Positions 1 through 6,401 of a DNA stretch of 10,385 nt are shown piece by piece. The notes beneath the pieces were generated by a model. The model worked only from the letters and a program-made list of their open reading frames with translations, made no database searches and was not told the DNA's origin. The translations under genes were made by a program, and so were the position numbers. This DNA comes from an uncultured Agathobacter sp. (GTDB lineage: Bacteria; Bacillota; Clostridia; Lachnospirales; Lachnospiraceae). Each line of letters opens with the position of its first letter. Position 1 is the first letter of the stretch. Where the stretch lies: contig CAKRLV010000051.1 in assembly GCA_934359755.1 (NCBI GenBank), positions 1 through 10,385 of the forward strand, read 5' to 3'.

Positions 1-2
1 AA

Positions 3-76
<74 letters not shown>

Positions 77-97
77 ATACTTACTTTTCAGTAAGAG

Positions 98-168
98 AGC
101 GGGTGATGGGAATCGAACCCACGTATCTAGCTTGGAAGGCTAGTGTTCTACCATTGAACTACACCCGC
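98..168 (-). tRNA. tRNA-Gly (anticodon TCC)
   Basis: A 71-nt cloverleaf with acceptor stem GCGGGTG/CACCCGC and anticodon loop CTTCCAA (TCC). The discriminator is U, as usual for bacterial glycine tRNAs. CCA is not encoded. It is the middle tRNA of the Pro-Gly-Arg operon. A small 6-bp hairpin (80-95) with a GAAA tetraloop on the transcribed strand sits in the 21-nt spacer to tRNA-Arg and may mark the processing site. Confidence 0.97.
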
Positions 169-183
169 AAATATTTAGTTAAG

Positions 184-258
184 TCGGGGTGACAGGATTC
201 GAACCTGCGACCTCCTGGTCCCAAACCAGGCGCTCTAGCCAAGCTGAGCCACACCCCG
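184..258 (-). tRNA. tRNA-Pro (anticodon TGG)
   Basis: A 75-nt cloverleaf with acceptor stem CGGGGTG/CACCCCG, anticodon stem CCTGG/CCAGG and loop TTTGGGA (TGG). The discriminator is A and CCA is not encoded. It is the first tRNA of the operon. Its 5' end lies about 24 nt after the start site predicted from the consensus promoter at 289-317. Confidence 0.97.
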
Positions 259-261
259 GAA

Positions 262-285
262 ACTTGCATCACCCGTGACGCAAGT
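262..285 (-). repeat. Inverted repeat at the start site and leader of the tRNA operon
   Basis: The arms ACTTGC..TCA and TGA..GCAAGT form a stem of about 10 bp with a 4-nt loop. The one imperfect pair is a G-U wobble in minus-strand RNA. It overlaps the predicted start site of the tRNA promoter and ends only three bases before tRNA-Pro. It lacks a following U-tract, so it is not a clear terminator. It may be a 3'-end stabiliser for rdgB read-through RNA, a processing signal, or a protein-binding site. Confidence 0.55.
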
Positions 286-288
286 AGT

Positions 289-317
289 ATTATATTATAG
301 CCCTATAAGAATGTCAA
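289..317 (-). promoter_or_regulatory. Perfect consensus sigma-A promoter of the Pro-Gly-Arg tRNA operon
   Basis: On the minus strand the -35 is TTGACA (312-317), the spacer is exactly 17 nt, and the -10 is TATAAT (289-294): a 12 of 12 match. Transcription should start near 281-283 and run into tRNA-Pro. The -35 box begins 18 bp beyond the rdgB stop codon. I see no hairpin terminator between rdgB and this promoter, so read-through from the protein operon is also possible. Confidence 0.92.
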
Positions 318-335
318 CCACTTTTTTAAATTTTT

Positions 336-929
336 TTAAAAATATTTTTTAAGTTTGTTTTTCATGTCCCGAAGTGCCTTTCCTCTGTGGCTTATAGCGT
401 TTTTCTCTTCAGGTGATAATGCTGCTGATGAACATTCAAATCCTACAGGATAGAAAATAGGATCATATCCAAATCCATTCTCCCCCTCTGCCTTAAGTCC
501 TATGTATCCTTCCATCGCCTGACGCGATACAATTACATTGCCATCTGGAAGTGCTGCTGCTATAGCACATACGAATCTTGCAGTTCTTTTTTCTTTTTCA
601 ACACCATCTAATTTATCTAATATAGCCTGGTTCTTGATATCATACGAAGTATCTTCCCCCATCCATCTTGCTGAATAGACTCCCGGCTCTTTATTCATGT
701 AGTCTACTTCAAGTCCTGAATCATCCGCAAGAACTATCGCATCTGTATATTTGGCTATAGTAGTTGCCTTTATAGTTGCATTCTCCTCAAATGTACTGCC
801 ATCCTCTACTATATCAACATCAATTCCAGCTTCCTTCATAGAAAGTATCTCGACGTCCAAATCTGCCATTATCTCACGAATTTCGCGCATTTTATCTTTA
901 TTTCCAGTTGCAAATATAATTTTATTCAT
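336..929 (-). CDS. rdgB: XTP/dITP (non-canonical purine NTP) pyrophosphatase, RdgB/HAM1 family
   Basis: A full-length 197-residue Ham1/RdgB protein. The family hydrolyses dITP, XTP and related deaminated purine nucleotides to the monophosphate plus pyrophosphate, keeping inosine and xanthine out of DNA and RNA; it acts in the cytoplasm. Visible hallmarks are the N-terminal FATGNKDK nucleotide-binding motif (residues 6-13), the STFEENA motif, LADDSGLEVD with the metal and catalytic acidic residues, the GVYSARW segment, GFGYDPIF, and the C-terminal SHRGKAL motif. The start follows an AGGAAAGG Shine-Dalgarno site. It begins 14 nt after the amidase stop, making it the last gene of the five-gene run. 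No hairpin terminator follows; the tRNA promoter lies directly downstream. Confidence 0.96.
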   Translation of the reverse strand: MNKIIFATGNKDKMREIREIMADLDVEILSMKEAGIDVDIVEDGSTFEENATIKATTIAKYTDAIVLADDSGLEVDYMNKEPGVYSARWMGEDTSYDIKNQAILDKLDGVEKEKRTARFVCAIAAALPDGNVIVSRQAMEGYIGLKAEGENGFGYDPIFYPVGFECSSAALSPEEKNAISHRGKALRDMKNKLKKYF

Positions 930-943
930 ATCAATATCCTTTC

Positions 944-2011
944 CTAATATCCTTTATCAAACGCTTCAAGTATAGCGTTATAAATTCCTTCTGCCGCCTT
1001 CTTCTGGTATTCATCCGAGTTTAATTTCTCAAGTTCAGCCCTGTTTGTCATGAAACCTACCTCTATCAACGCTACAGGCACCTTGCTGCTTCTTATGATA
1101 TAAATATCATCGCCTTCCAGCAGTCCAATTTTTCTGCTTTTTAGAGATTTGCATACATTATGTAGACATATCGACGCAAACTTCTTACTAGAAAGTTCAC
1201 TTTTGTCAGACTCACTGTACATCACCTGCGTGCCATTCAGACTTGAGAACGTCCCAGTAGATGATGAATTATTATGTATACTTATAAAAAGGTCTGCATC
1301 CGCTCTGTTTGCAAGGTCTGCCCTCTGCTTGAATGTCGGATTACTATCGTCAGTCCTTGTGTAGTATACACCTATATTTTTATCGCTGGCATCAAATATC
1401 TTCTTTAGTTCCAGAACAATAGCAAGGTCAATATTTTTTTCTTCTATATTGAGCTTTACCGCTCCCGATGCCTTGCTTCCATGTCCTGCATCTATCACTA
1501 CCACCTTATCATAAATATCGTGTGGATCTATGAAATTAAAATATATTGCGCCGTTGACTATATCGGTTCTTGTCTCATACACTTTATCAAGTCCGAGGGC
1601 TATGACGCCTTTCTGTCCCTCATTATAGTACGCCAGGGAGGCAATATGGTCTGAGCTTCCACTTATGCGGTGATTCGAAAAATAATCACCTTCATCAGAC
1701 TTAAAGCTCACAAAAACGGTCTGCGTCACATAGTCATTCTCGATTGTAATATCTTCCTTCGTAAGCCCCGCAGGCATCTCTATCTTCAACTGTCCATCAA
1801 GTTCATCCTGTTGTACTATATCGACCGGCACATCGACCTTGCTTACATCCGCGCTTTGCGCATCTGTTCCCCTTTTTTCAAGCCACGTCTCCATCTCAGC
1901 TGCCATCACCGACTTCTCATGAACCTGTGGCAGATAATTTACAGCCACGCACACCCCTACCGTAAGTAAAACTATGGGGACTGTAATTATCTTAAGTATT
2001 TTTTCATACAT
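944..2011 (-). CDS. N-acetylmuramoyl-L-alanine amidase (Amidase_3 family), membrane-anchored
   Basis: 355 residues. Residues 8-26 form a single hydrophobic segment, likely a signal anchor or uncleaved signal peptide, which places the enzyme outside the membrane. Residues about 60-165 are a beta-rich region resembling an AMIN-type wall-targeting domain; this assignment is weak. Residues 170-352 are the zinc-dependent Amidase_3 domain, which cuts between MurNAc and L-Ala of peptidoglycan. The expected ligands are H177 in DAGHG, E191 in IEEKN and H246 in ISIHNN, with catalytic E317 in ALIEVGF, so it should be active. The ATG directly follows the TAA of the protease gene and has no good Shine-Dalgarno site, so translation is probably coupled. 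It could be a CwlD-like or a general wall-remodelling amidase; sequence alone does not decide. Confidence 0.93.
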   Translation of the reverse strand: MYEKILKIITVPIVLLTVGVCVAVNYLPQVHEKSVMAAEMETWLEKRGTDAQSADVSKVDVPVDIVQQDELDGQLKIEMPAGLTKEDITIENDYVTQTVFVSFKSDEGDYFSNHRISGSSDHIASLAYYNEGQKGVIALGLDKVYETRTDIVNGAIYFNFIDPHDIYDKVVVIDAGHGSKASGAVKLNIEEKNIDLAIVLELKKIFDASDKNIGVYYTRTDDSNPTFKQRADLANRADADLFISIHNNSSSTGTFSSLNGTQVMYSESDKSELSSKKFASICLHNVCKSLKSRKIGLLEGDDIYIIRSSKVPVALIEVGFMTNRAELEKLNSDEYQKKAAEGIYNAILEAFDKGY

Positions 2012-3727
2012 TTATCTATTATCCGAAAAGGCCTTTATACATAAGTTGCATTTATTACTCTTTTTGACATTCTCAAAATTTCTTCCGTTGCTGCTTATAT
2101 AGCCTTCTCCATCCTCCAAATCTATACTGGAAAAATAGCTTTCTCCCGAATCATATTCTATTGCCATAGGACTATTCGAATCAGGCGTCGACAAGTATAC
2201 GACAATAGCATACTTTTCTCCCTTTGAAACATTGATACTGTTAGTAAAATCTACCGTGTAGTATCCAGCATTATCAAATCGTCCTTCCGCTACCTTTGTT
2301 CTATCAGTCAAGGATGATTTGTCCTTGAAATTCTTCACAGCATACACTTCGTATGATGTATCTGGCCCAGTGGCATAAAATGCTGCTGCTTTAATTGCCT
2401 CGTCACTTTTAGCCTTAAAAACGTTCGCACCATATATTGATTCTTTGTTGATTCCTATACCTATAGAACCAACCCAGCCACACAGATCACTCTGATATAT
2501 ATTGTCATAATTATCTGCCGGCTGTACATCTGTATATGCCACGTTGTGGGTTCCAATATTGGTGTCATAATATGATACATAGAAAAATCCATCGTCGCCA
2601 AATTTCTTTCCCCAGCTGTTCTGACAGATAAATGCTCCATCGCCTTCAAGCTCTACATTGAAATTTGATGCAGGATAGTTATCATCCCAGCCCACAATCA
2701 CGACATCATGGTTCGGTTTCTCCGTACCTATATAGCAGTAAGCGTTATTCTTTCTGTTATAATATGGCGAATACGCCTGTGAGCTTCTAAGTGTGCTGTA
2801 CAAAGAGGTCTGCACTCCTCCATACTTAAATACAGCTTCCTTAATTCTCTCATAGTCCTTACCTGCAATCACCTGCATCTGCTGAACATGCATAACAGCT
2901 TCGGCGTCTTTATTTATCTTGTCGTCTGCATATGGATCATCCTTTTCATATATCGGTCCCTGCCATGCAGCTAAATAAGCCATTCCCATGGTATATGAAC
3001 CACCTGTATTTCTAGTCACTGCAAAAGAATTATCAAGTGTCATATTGTCAACAGAAAATGTCATAGACTTCTCTGGCATCAGAGAAGATTCAAGCGAGCT
3101 TATTGCCGCAAAAGCCCAGCATGTACCATATGTCCCCTGATTACGGATCTTAGTAACTCTCTTCTTCTCTCTCAGATCATATTTAGCCGGCACAATAGAG
3201 GCATTATCCGACTCATCAGCCGCTTTAATCGACTTTGACTGAATATCAAAGCTATATGAGTATCCCAAAAGCTTAGACAGGTCATTTAAGCTCACATAAT
3301 ACTCTCCCGATACCTTTGTAAATGGTGATATTATTTTGACGCTGTCCTCGCCGCTTTTAGCTCTTGTATCATCTAAGGTCATCTGTGCTGACAGACTCCT
3401 TTTTTCTACAAGAAGCTCTGAATCATCATACACATGAATGCTGCAATTTAATGCATCCCTGATTATTGACACAGGCACCATGATACTCCGCTTTGAATCC
3501 ATATAAAAATTATAGTCTTCACTGGTATATTCTTTATTGTCGATGTATACATGAATCACTCCCGAATTGACATCATCTGCTACAAGAGGGCTCCATGTAT
3601 CAGCTTCAAGTGAAGCCCCCCTAAAACGTCCTACCTGGGAACGATCCTTCCCATATATATAGAAATTTGTCAAAAAAGTCATCGCGATAATAAGTGTAAA
3701 TGCGATATATCTCCTTGAATATTTCAT
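2012..3727 (-). CDS. Secreted papain-like (C1-family) cysteine protease with N-terminal copper-amine-oxidase-like domain
   Basis: 571 residues. A signal peptide or membrane anchor spans residues 7-26. Residues about 57-168 resemble a copper-amine-oxidase N-terminal (wall-associated) domain, with VHVYIDN-type strands, IMVPVSIIRDAL and YVSLNDLSKLLGY. Residues 180-400 form the papain fold: oxyanion Q197, nucleophile C203 in GTCWAF, H340 in NHDVVIVGW, and N370 in CQNSWG. All catalytic residues are present. Residues about 405-570 form a beta-rich tail starting NIYQSDLCGW, resembling the lectin-like or Ig-like domains that follow such proteases in clostridia and archaea (family-level inference). 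A GAGGAG Shine-Dalgarno site precedes the ATG, which overlaps the methyltransferase stop by one base. Being coupled to the amidase, it may act on the cell surface, for example in processing surface proteins. Confidence 0.92.
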   Translation of the reverse strand: MKYSRRYIAFTLIIAMTFLTNFYIYGKDRSQVGRFRGASLEADTWSPLVADDVNSGVIHVYIDNKEYTSEDYNFYMDSKRSIMVPVSIIRDALNCSIHVYDDSELLVEKRSLSAQMTLDDTRAKSGEDSVKIISPFTKVSGEYYVSLNDLSKLLGYSYSFDIQSKSIKAADESDNASIVPAKYDLREKKRVTKIRNQGTYGTCWAFAAISSLESSLMPEKSMTFSVDNMTLDNSFAVTRNTGGSYTMGMAYLAAWQGPIYEKDDPYADDKINKDAEAVMHVQQMQVIAGKDYERIKEAVFKYGGVQTSLYSTLRSSQAYSPYYNRKNNAYCYIGTEKPNHDVVIVGWDDNYPASNFNVELEGDGAFICQNSWGKKFGDDGFFYVSYYDTNIGTHNVAYTDVQPADNYDNIYQSDLCGWVGSIGIGINKESIYGANVFKAKSDEAIKAAAFYATGPDTSYEVYAVKNFKDKSSLTDRTKVAEGRFDNAGYYTVDFTNSINVSKGEKYAIVVYLSTPDSNSPMAIEYDSGESYFSSIDLEDGEGYISSNGRNFENVKKSNKCNLCIKAFSDNR

Positions 3728-4875
3728 TACTTAACTCTCCTCGGTGGCTTCGGCCCCATAAACTGATAAAAATATGTCTTAATCATTCCATTGTATATCT
3801 TGCGGTTTTTGTCAGCTTTGCGCCCAATGTATCTAGGTGCATCCTCATAGCTTGTGATAAGGTACATAGACCACGAATCAAGTCCCGCATATGCCTGTCC
3901 TATCTGCGTATACAATTCTGGCAATGCTGACTTCTCCTCTAATCTCTCTCCATATGGTGGATTAGAAATAATAAAACCATACTTCTTCGGATGACTTAGA
4001 TCAGCAACAGCTCTCTGCTGAAAATGGATAAGCTTGTCTACTCCAGCTCTTTTAGCATTCTCTCTGGCTGCTTTAACGACATCCGGATCAATATCATACC
4101 CCTGTATATCAACCTCAACATCCATATCCACCATTTCCTCAGCCTCTTTAACAGTATCATACCATAGCTGCTTTGGAATAAAATTAGTCCACTCCTCAGC
4201 TGTAAAATCCCTGTTCATTCCTGGCGCAATATTCGCCGCCATCATAGCTGCCTCAATAGGAAAAGTACCACTTCCGCAGAATGGATCAACAAGGATCCTG
4301 TCACCTCTCCATGGTGTCAGCATGATAAGTGACGCGGCAAGGGTCTCCGTAATCGGAGCCTTGCTGGTCTGTAGTCTATATCCTCTCTTATGCAACGAAT
4401 CTCCAGATGTATCCAAAGTAACCATCACTTCATCCTTATTCAAAAAGACTCTGACCGGATATGACGTTCCATCCTCTGGAAACCAGTCAATTTTGTAGGA
4501 TTGCTTAAGCTTTTCTACCATGGCCTTCTTCACAATAGACTGGATATCGGATGGGCTGAAAAGCTTACTCTTTATAGAAGACGCTTTTTTTACCCAGAAT
4601 TTACCATCCTTAGGAATATACTCTTCCCATGGCAATGCCTTTATTCCTTCAAAAAGTTCATCAAAAGTAGTCGCCTTAAATCTTCCTACCTGAAGCAGTA
4701 CTCTCTCTGCGCCTCTCAAAAATACATTGGCTCTGCATATAGCTTCTGCATCACCTTCAAATGTAATTCTTCCATCTTCTACTTTAGTTATCTCGTAACC
4801 AAGATCATATATTTCCCTTTTCACTACGGCTTCAAGCCCGAAATGACAAGGTACAACAAGTTCATAAGTCTTCAT
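3727..4875 (-). CDS. THUMP-domain class I SAM-dependent rRNA methyltransferase, YpsC / RlmL N-half type
   Basis: 382 residues, close to Bacillus subtilis YpsC (about 385). Residues about 45-155 are a THUMP RNA-binding domain. Residues 165-375 are a Rossmann-type methyltransferase with SAM motif DPFCGSGTF (197-205), acidic loop GYDIDPD (259-265), and catalytic NPPYGERL (305-312), typical of base-amino-group methylation. The related half of E. coli RlmL makes m2G2445 in 23S rRNA; that this protein does the same is inference. It is cytoplasmic. The C-terminus is basic (PKPPRRVK). The start has only a weak purine-rich AGAGAA upstream, 35 nt after the rhodanese stop. Its TAA shares a base with the protease ATG, so the two are translationally coupled. 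Confidence 0.94.
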   Translation of the reverse strand: MKTYELVVPCHFGLEAVVKREIYDLGYEITKVEDGRITFEGDAEAICRANVFLRGAERVLLQVGRFKATTFDELFEGIKALPWEEYIPKDGKFWVKKASSIKSKLFSPSDIQSIVKKAMVEKLKQSYKIDWFPEDGTSYPVRVFLNKDEVMVTLDTSGDSLHKRGYRLQTSKAPITETLAASLIMLTPWRGDRILVDPFCGSGTFPIEAAMMAANIAPGMNRDFTAEEWTNFIPKQLWYDTVKEAEEMVDMDVEVDIQGYDIDPDVVKAARENAKRAGVDKLIHFQQRAVADLSHPKKYGFIISNPPYGERLEEKSALPELYTQIGQAYAGLDSWSMYLITSYEDAPRYIGRKADKNRKIYNGMIKTYFYQFMGPKPPRRVK

Positions 4876-4910
4876 ATCAATTCTCTTTCTCTATGTAAAA
4901 TCAGTTATTA

Positions 4911-5243
4911 CTATTGTGGCACAAAATTTGATTTTTTTAAACACTTTTCATCAAATTTTTTCATTGCTTCATAGCCACCAATTACTGTCGCTGTTTTATA
5001 CCCACGCCGACCAAGATATCTGGCAAGCTGCATGCTGCTTCCGCCATGTTCACAATAAAACACAATGCTTTGCTCCTTATCAAGTATCTGTTCATAATCA
5101 TCTGTAAATTCAAATGGCAGATTCACCGCCTGTTGCCAATGGCATTCCTCATAGTTTCCAGGAAGTCTGATATCAACTACTACAGAATCATTTTCTCTCA
5201 CATACATAGCCAGCTCTCTGGCATACACTGTCTCAAATGTCAT
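4911..5243 (-). CDS. Single-domain rhodanese-like protein
   Basis: About 110 residues starting MTFETVYARELA, the length of a single rhodanese domain. VVVDIRLPGNYEECHWQQAV matches the family's first conserved block. The active-site loop CEHGGSS carries cysteine C64, which would hold a persulfide, followed by the helix ARYLGRRGY and TATVIGGYEAM. Likely roles are sulfur transfer or sulfide detoxification in the cytoplasm; the partner is unknown. I chose the ATG at 5243, preceded by an AGGT-type site at about 7 nt. A start 51 nt further upstream (5294) is open but would place the ATG inside a strong hairpin without a Shine-Dalgarno site. It appears to be the first gene of the five-gene run ending in rdgB. 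Confidence 0.88.
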   Translation of the reverse strand: MTFETVYARELAMYVRENDSVVVDIRLPGNYEECHWQQAVNLPFEFTDDYEQILDKEQSIVFYCEHGGSSMQLARYLGRRGYKTATVIGGYEAMKKFDEKCLKKSNFVPQ

Positions 5244-5270
5244 AATATTTACCTGCTCTTTATATAATAA

Positions 5271-5300
5271 AGACAGATGATACATAAATATCATCTGTCT
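5271..5300 (-). promoter_or_regulatory. Perfect 11-bp inverted repeat in the rhodanese leader
   Basis: The arms AGACAGATGAT and ATCATCTGTCT are perfectly complementary with an 8-nt loop. On the transcribed strand the hairpin is followed by TTATTATATA, a poor U-tract. It lies 27 bp before the chosen start codon. It could be an attenuator, an RNA-stabilising hairpin for the operon mRNA, or an operator. Confidence 0.55.
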
Positions 5301-5346
5301 CTATATACTATACAGTATGCTTCCTGTAGAAAAATGTTATTAAGAT

Positions 5347-5571
5347 TTATCTGCAGTTCGTAGCTTTATCTAATGCATTTGTGCTGTTTGATGCCTTGTT
5401 TGAAGCTTTATTCGAAGCTTTATTTGACGCCTTGTTTGATGTCTTATCATACGCGTTTGTGCTGTTTGATGCCTTGTTCGAAGTTCTGTTTGATGCATAA
5501 TCTGTAGAATTTGCTGCATTTGTTGAGTTAGTTGAATCCTCATAGTTTCCATTTGTTGCATTTTTTGCCAT
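5347..5571 (-). CDS. Small Asn/Ser/Lys/Thr-rich repeat protein, function unknown
   Basis: 74 residues from the ATG at 5571, chosen because a strong GGAGG lies 10 nt upstream; an in-frame ATG at 5607 lacks such a site. I do not recognise a functional family. The protein is almost wholly low-complexity: Asn, Ser, Thr, Ala and Lys dominate, there is no hydrophobic core, signal peptide or membrane segment, and it ends TNCR with the only cysteine. NKAS occurs four times in tandem at residues 46-61 and once at 32-35. A 12-residue unit NKASNSTNA(Y/L)DK occurs at 32-43 and 58-69. It should be disordered. The strong ribosome site and in-frame repeats argue for a real gene. It stands alone between the bidirectional terminator (5770-5797) and the rhodanese leader. 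Possibilities, all speculative, include a spore or surface-associated small protein. Confidence 0.68.
   Translation of the reverse strand: MAKNATNGNYEDSTNSTNAANSTDYASNRTSNKASNSTNAYDKTSNKASNKASNKASNKASNSTNALDKATNCR
5375..5483. repeat. 78-bp-period direct repeat inside the Asn-rich gene
   Basis: A 31-bp segment at 5375-5405 recurs at 5453-5483 with two mismatches, exactly 78 bp (26 codons) apart. Between them are shorter 12-bp NKAS units (codon block about 5384-5447). The spacing keeps reading frame, which suggests growth by slippage or unequal exchange under coding constraint. Confidence 0.75.
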
Positions 5572-5607
5572 GACTGTATTTCCTCCAAAATTTTTCTCAA
5601 ATCCCAT

Positions 5608-5769
5608 ATTTATGGGCTTTGGTTAATTTGTTGCAATCATAGTATTTACAATATAAATTTTTTTATACATTTGCATAATTGTTTTTTAGTTTCCACTAAC
5701 TTATAATTAATTACGAAAAGATTTATCTTTTCAATGTTATACCTCTTATTAATTATTTATACTCCCCTC
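5608..5769. other. AT-rich intergenic region upstream of the Asn-rich gene
   Basis: No convincing gene. It holds the presumed promoter region of the Asn-rich gene, but I see no clear sigma-A match; TATATT near 5655 with a poor -35 is the best I find. A short hairpin GAAAAGAT/ATCTTTTC occurs at 5715-5732. A CCCAT/ATGGG hairpin at about 5604-5617 lies just before the ribosome site and overlaps the alternative upstream ATG. Confidence 0.5.
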
Positions 5770-5797
5770 AAAACAGGTCCCCCTCAGGACCTGTTTT
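5770..5797. terminator. Bidirectional rho-independent terminator
   Basis: A perfect 11-bp stem AAAACAGGTCC/GGACCTGTTTT with a 6-nt loop. The A/T ends of the stem give U-runs in both directions; on the plus strand ATTTT follows. It would stop leftward transcription from the tRNA-Glu side before the Asn-rich gene, and any rightward transcription into the tRNA side. Confidence 0.8.
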
Positions 5798-5826
5798 ATT
5801 TTGTGCTTCATTATTCTATTGAAGAA

Positions 5827-5945
5827 CAAAGAGTCACTTTGCGACTCTTTGCGCGCCTGTGTGGGCACGCAAGTGCATTCACCTCTCCACGCAGGTCGCA
5901 TCCTCGCGGAGCGTTTTAATATATAGGAAAGAAGGACTTTCCTAT
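5827..5945. repeat. Cluster of four adjacent hairpins without coding capacity
   Basis: Four inverted repeats follow one another: CAAAGAGTC/GACTCTTTG (5827-5851), GCGCGCC/GGCACGC (5851-5870, paired through G-U in minus-strand RNA), CTCCACG/CGCGGAG with an inner AGG/CCT (5885-5911), and ATAGGAAAG/CTTTCCTAT (5923-5945). The region is noticeably more GC-rich than its surroundings. No supported reading frame covers it. It could be a dispersed repeat element or a structured small RNA. Confidence 0.5.
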
Positions 5946-5950
5946 GTATT

Positions 5951-5979
5951 AAAAAAGCACTTTCATAAGAAAGTGCTTC
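5951..5979 (-). terminator. Rho-independent terminator of tRNA-Glu
   Basis: A 10-bp perfect stem AAGCACTTTC/GAAAGTGCTT with a 4-nt loop. On the minus strand it is followed by a run of T. It begins 4 nt after the tRNA-Glu 3' end, so tRNA-Glu is a single-gene transcription unit. Confidence 0.93.
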
Positions 5980-5982
5980 TAG

Positions 5983-6054
5983 CAGTCCGTACGGGAATCG
6001 AACCCGTGTTTCCGCCGTGAGAGGGCGGCGTCTTAACCGCTTGACCAACGAACC
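5983..6054 (-). tRNA. tRNA-Glu (anticodon CTC)
   Basis: A 72-nt cloverleaf. The acceptor stem GGTTCGT/ACGGACT includes two G-U pairs, one of them at the first position. The anticodon stem is CCGCC/GGCGG with loop CTCTCAC (CTC), and the T arm carries GGGTTCGATTCCC. The discriminator is G and CCA is not encoded. It reads GAG codons. It has its own promoter (6062-6090) and terminator (5951-5979). Confidence 0.96.
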
Positions 6055-6061
6055 GTGTATT

Positions 6062-6090
6062 ACTATACCATGCGTTCTTGTATCTGTCAA
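6062..6090 (-). promoter_or_regulatory. Sigma-A promoter of tRNA-Glu
   Basis: The -35 TTGACA (6085-6090), 17-nt spacer and -10 TATAGT (6062-6067) match 11 of 12 consensus bases. The predicted start falls at about 6055-6056, one or two bases before the mature tRNA 5' end (6054), so the primary transcript would be almost leaderless. Confidence 0.9.
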
Positions 6091-6238
6091 CAGTTTTTTC
6101 AAAACTTTTTTATTTTATTTTTCATTTATTTTTCATTTTGTGAAACGTTTTTAAAATCAGGTCAAAATCCTCGTTCAAACCTTATTATTCATTCCTTATT
6201 TACACGCTCAAATGATGTGTAAAGTATGCTTCGACGCT
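6091..6238. other. AT-rich intergenic DNA
   Basis: No gene visible. The stretch starts with T-rich low-complexity sequence and contains a small hairpin TTTACAC/GTGTAAA at about 6199-6223. I see no promoter reading rightward that would serve a gene here. Confidence 0.5.
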
Positions 6239-6401
6239 TAGTACATCGTTTCGTAAATAACTATATCAATCGCGTAGAATGCGGATTCGATTGTGCAGGT
6301 ATAAAAACGCAGGCGCAGTGGGCTACGCCAAGGCTTTTCTACCTGTACAACCGGATTTGCAGACAAGTGAATGGTGTAGTTATTTCGAAAACGATGTACT
6401 A
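6239..6401. mobile_element. 163-bp long imperfect inverted repeat, MITE-like
   Basis: The two halves are inverted copies over nearly their full length. The outer 13 bp TAGTACATCGTTT are perfectly inverted. Inward matches include AAATAACTA, ATTGTGCAGGTA against the copy GGTTGTACAGGTA, and a core stem GGCGCAG/CTACGCC around a TGGG loop. Most differences between arms are transitions, several of which become G-U pairs in RNA. Both ends read TA next to GTACATCG/CGATGTAC, as for an element that duplicates a TA target, the habit of IS630/Tc1-mariner relatives. No transposase is present, so it would be non-autonomous. The alternative is a long-hairpin RNA. Confidence 0.6.

Noticed and set aside
4034..4974. 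Two plus-strand frames of about 155 codons opposite the methyltransferase gene
   Set aside because: Shadows of conserved methyltransferase codons; no independent evidence.
5375..5483. CRISPR-like array in the repeat region
   Set aside because: The repeats are in-frame codon repeats without unique spacers of regular length and without cas genes.
5370..5600. Alternative minus-strand frame rich in Gln and Arg in the repeat gene
   Set aside because: The other frame has the well-placed GGAGG site and a consistent NKAS repeat; this one starts badly and only reflects the repeated DNA.
5749..6102. Minus-strand open frame of 117 codons overlapping tRNA-Glu
   Set aside because: It runs through the tRNA, its terminator and the hairpin cluster; overlap with structured RNA elements explains it better.
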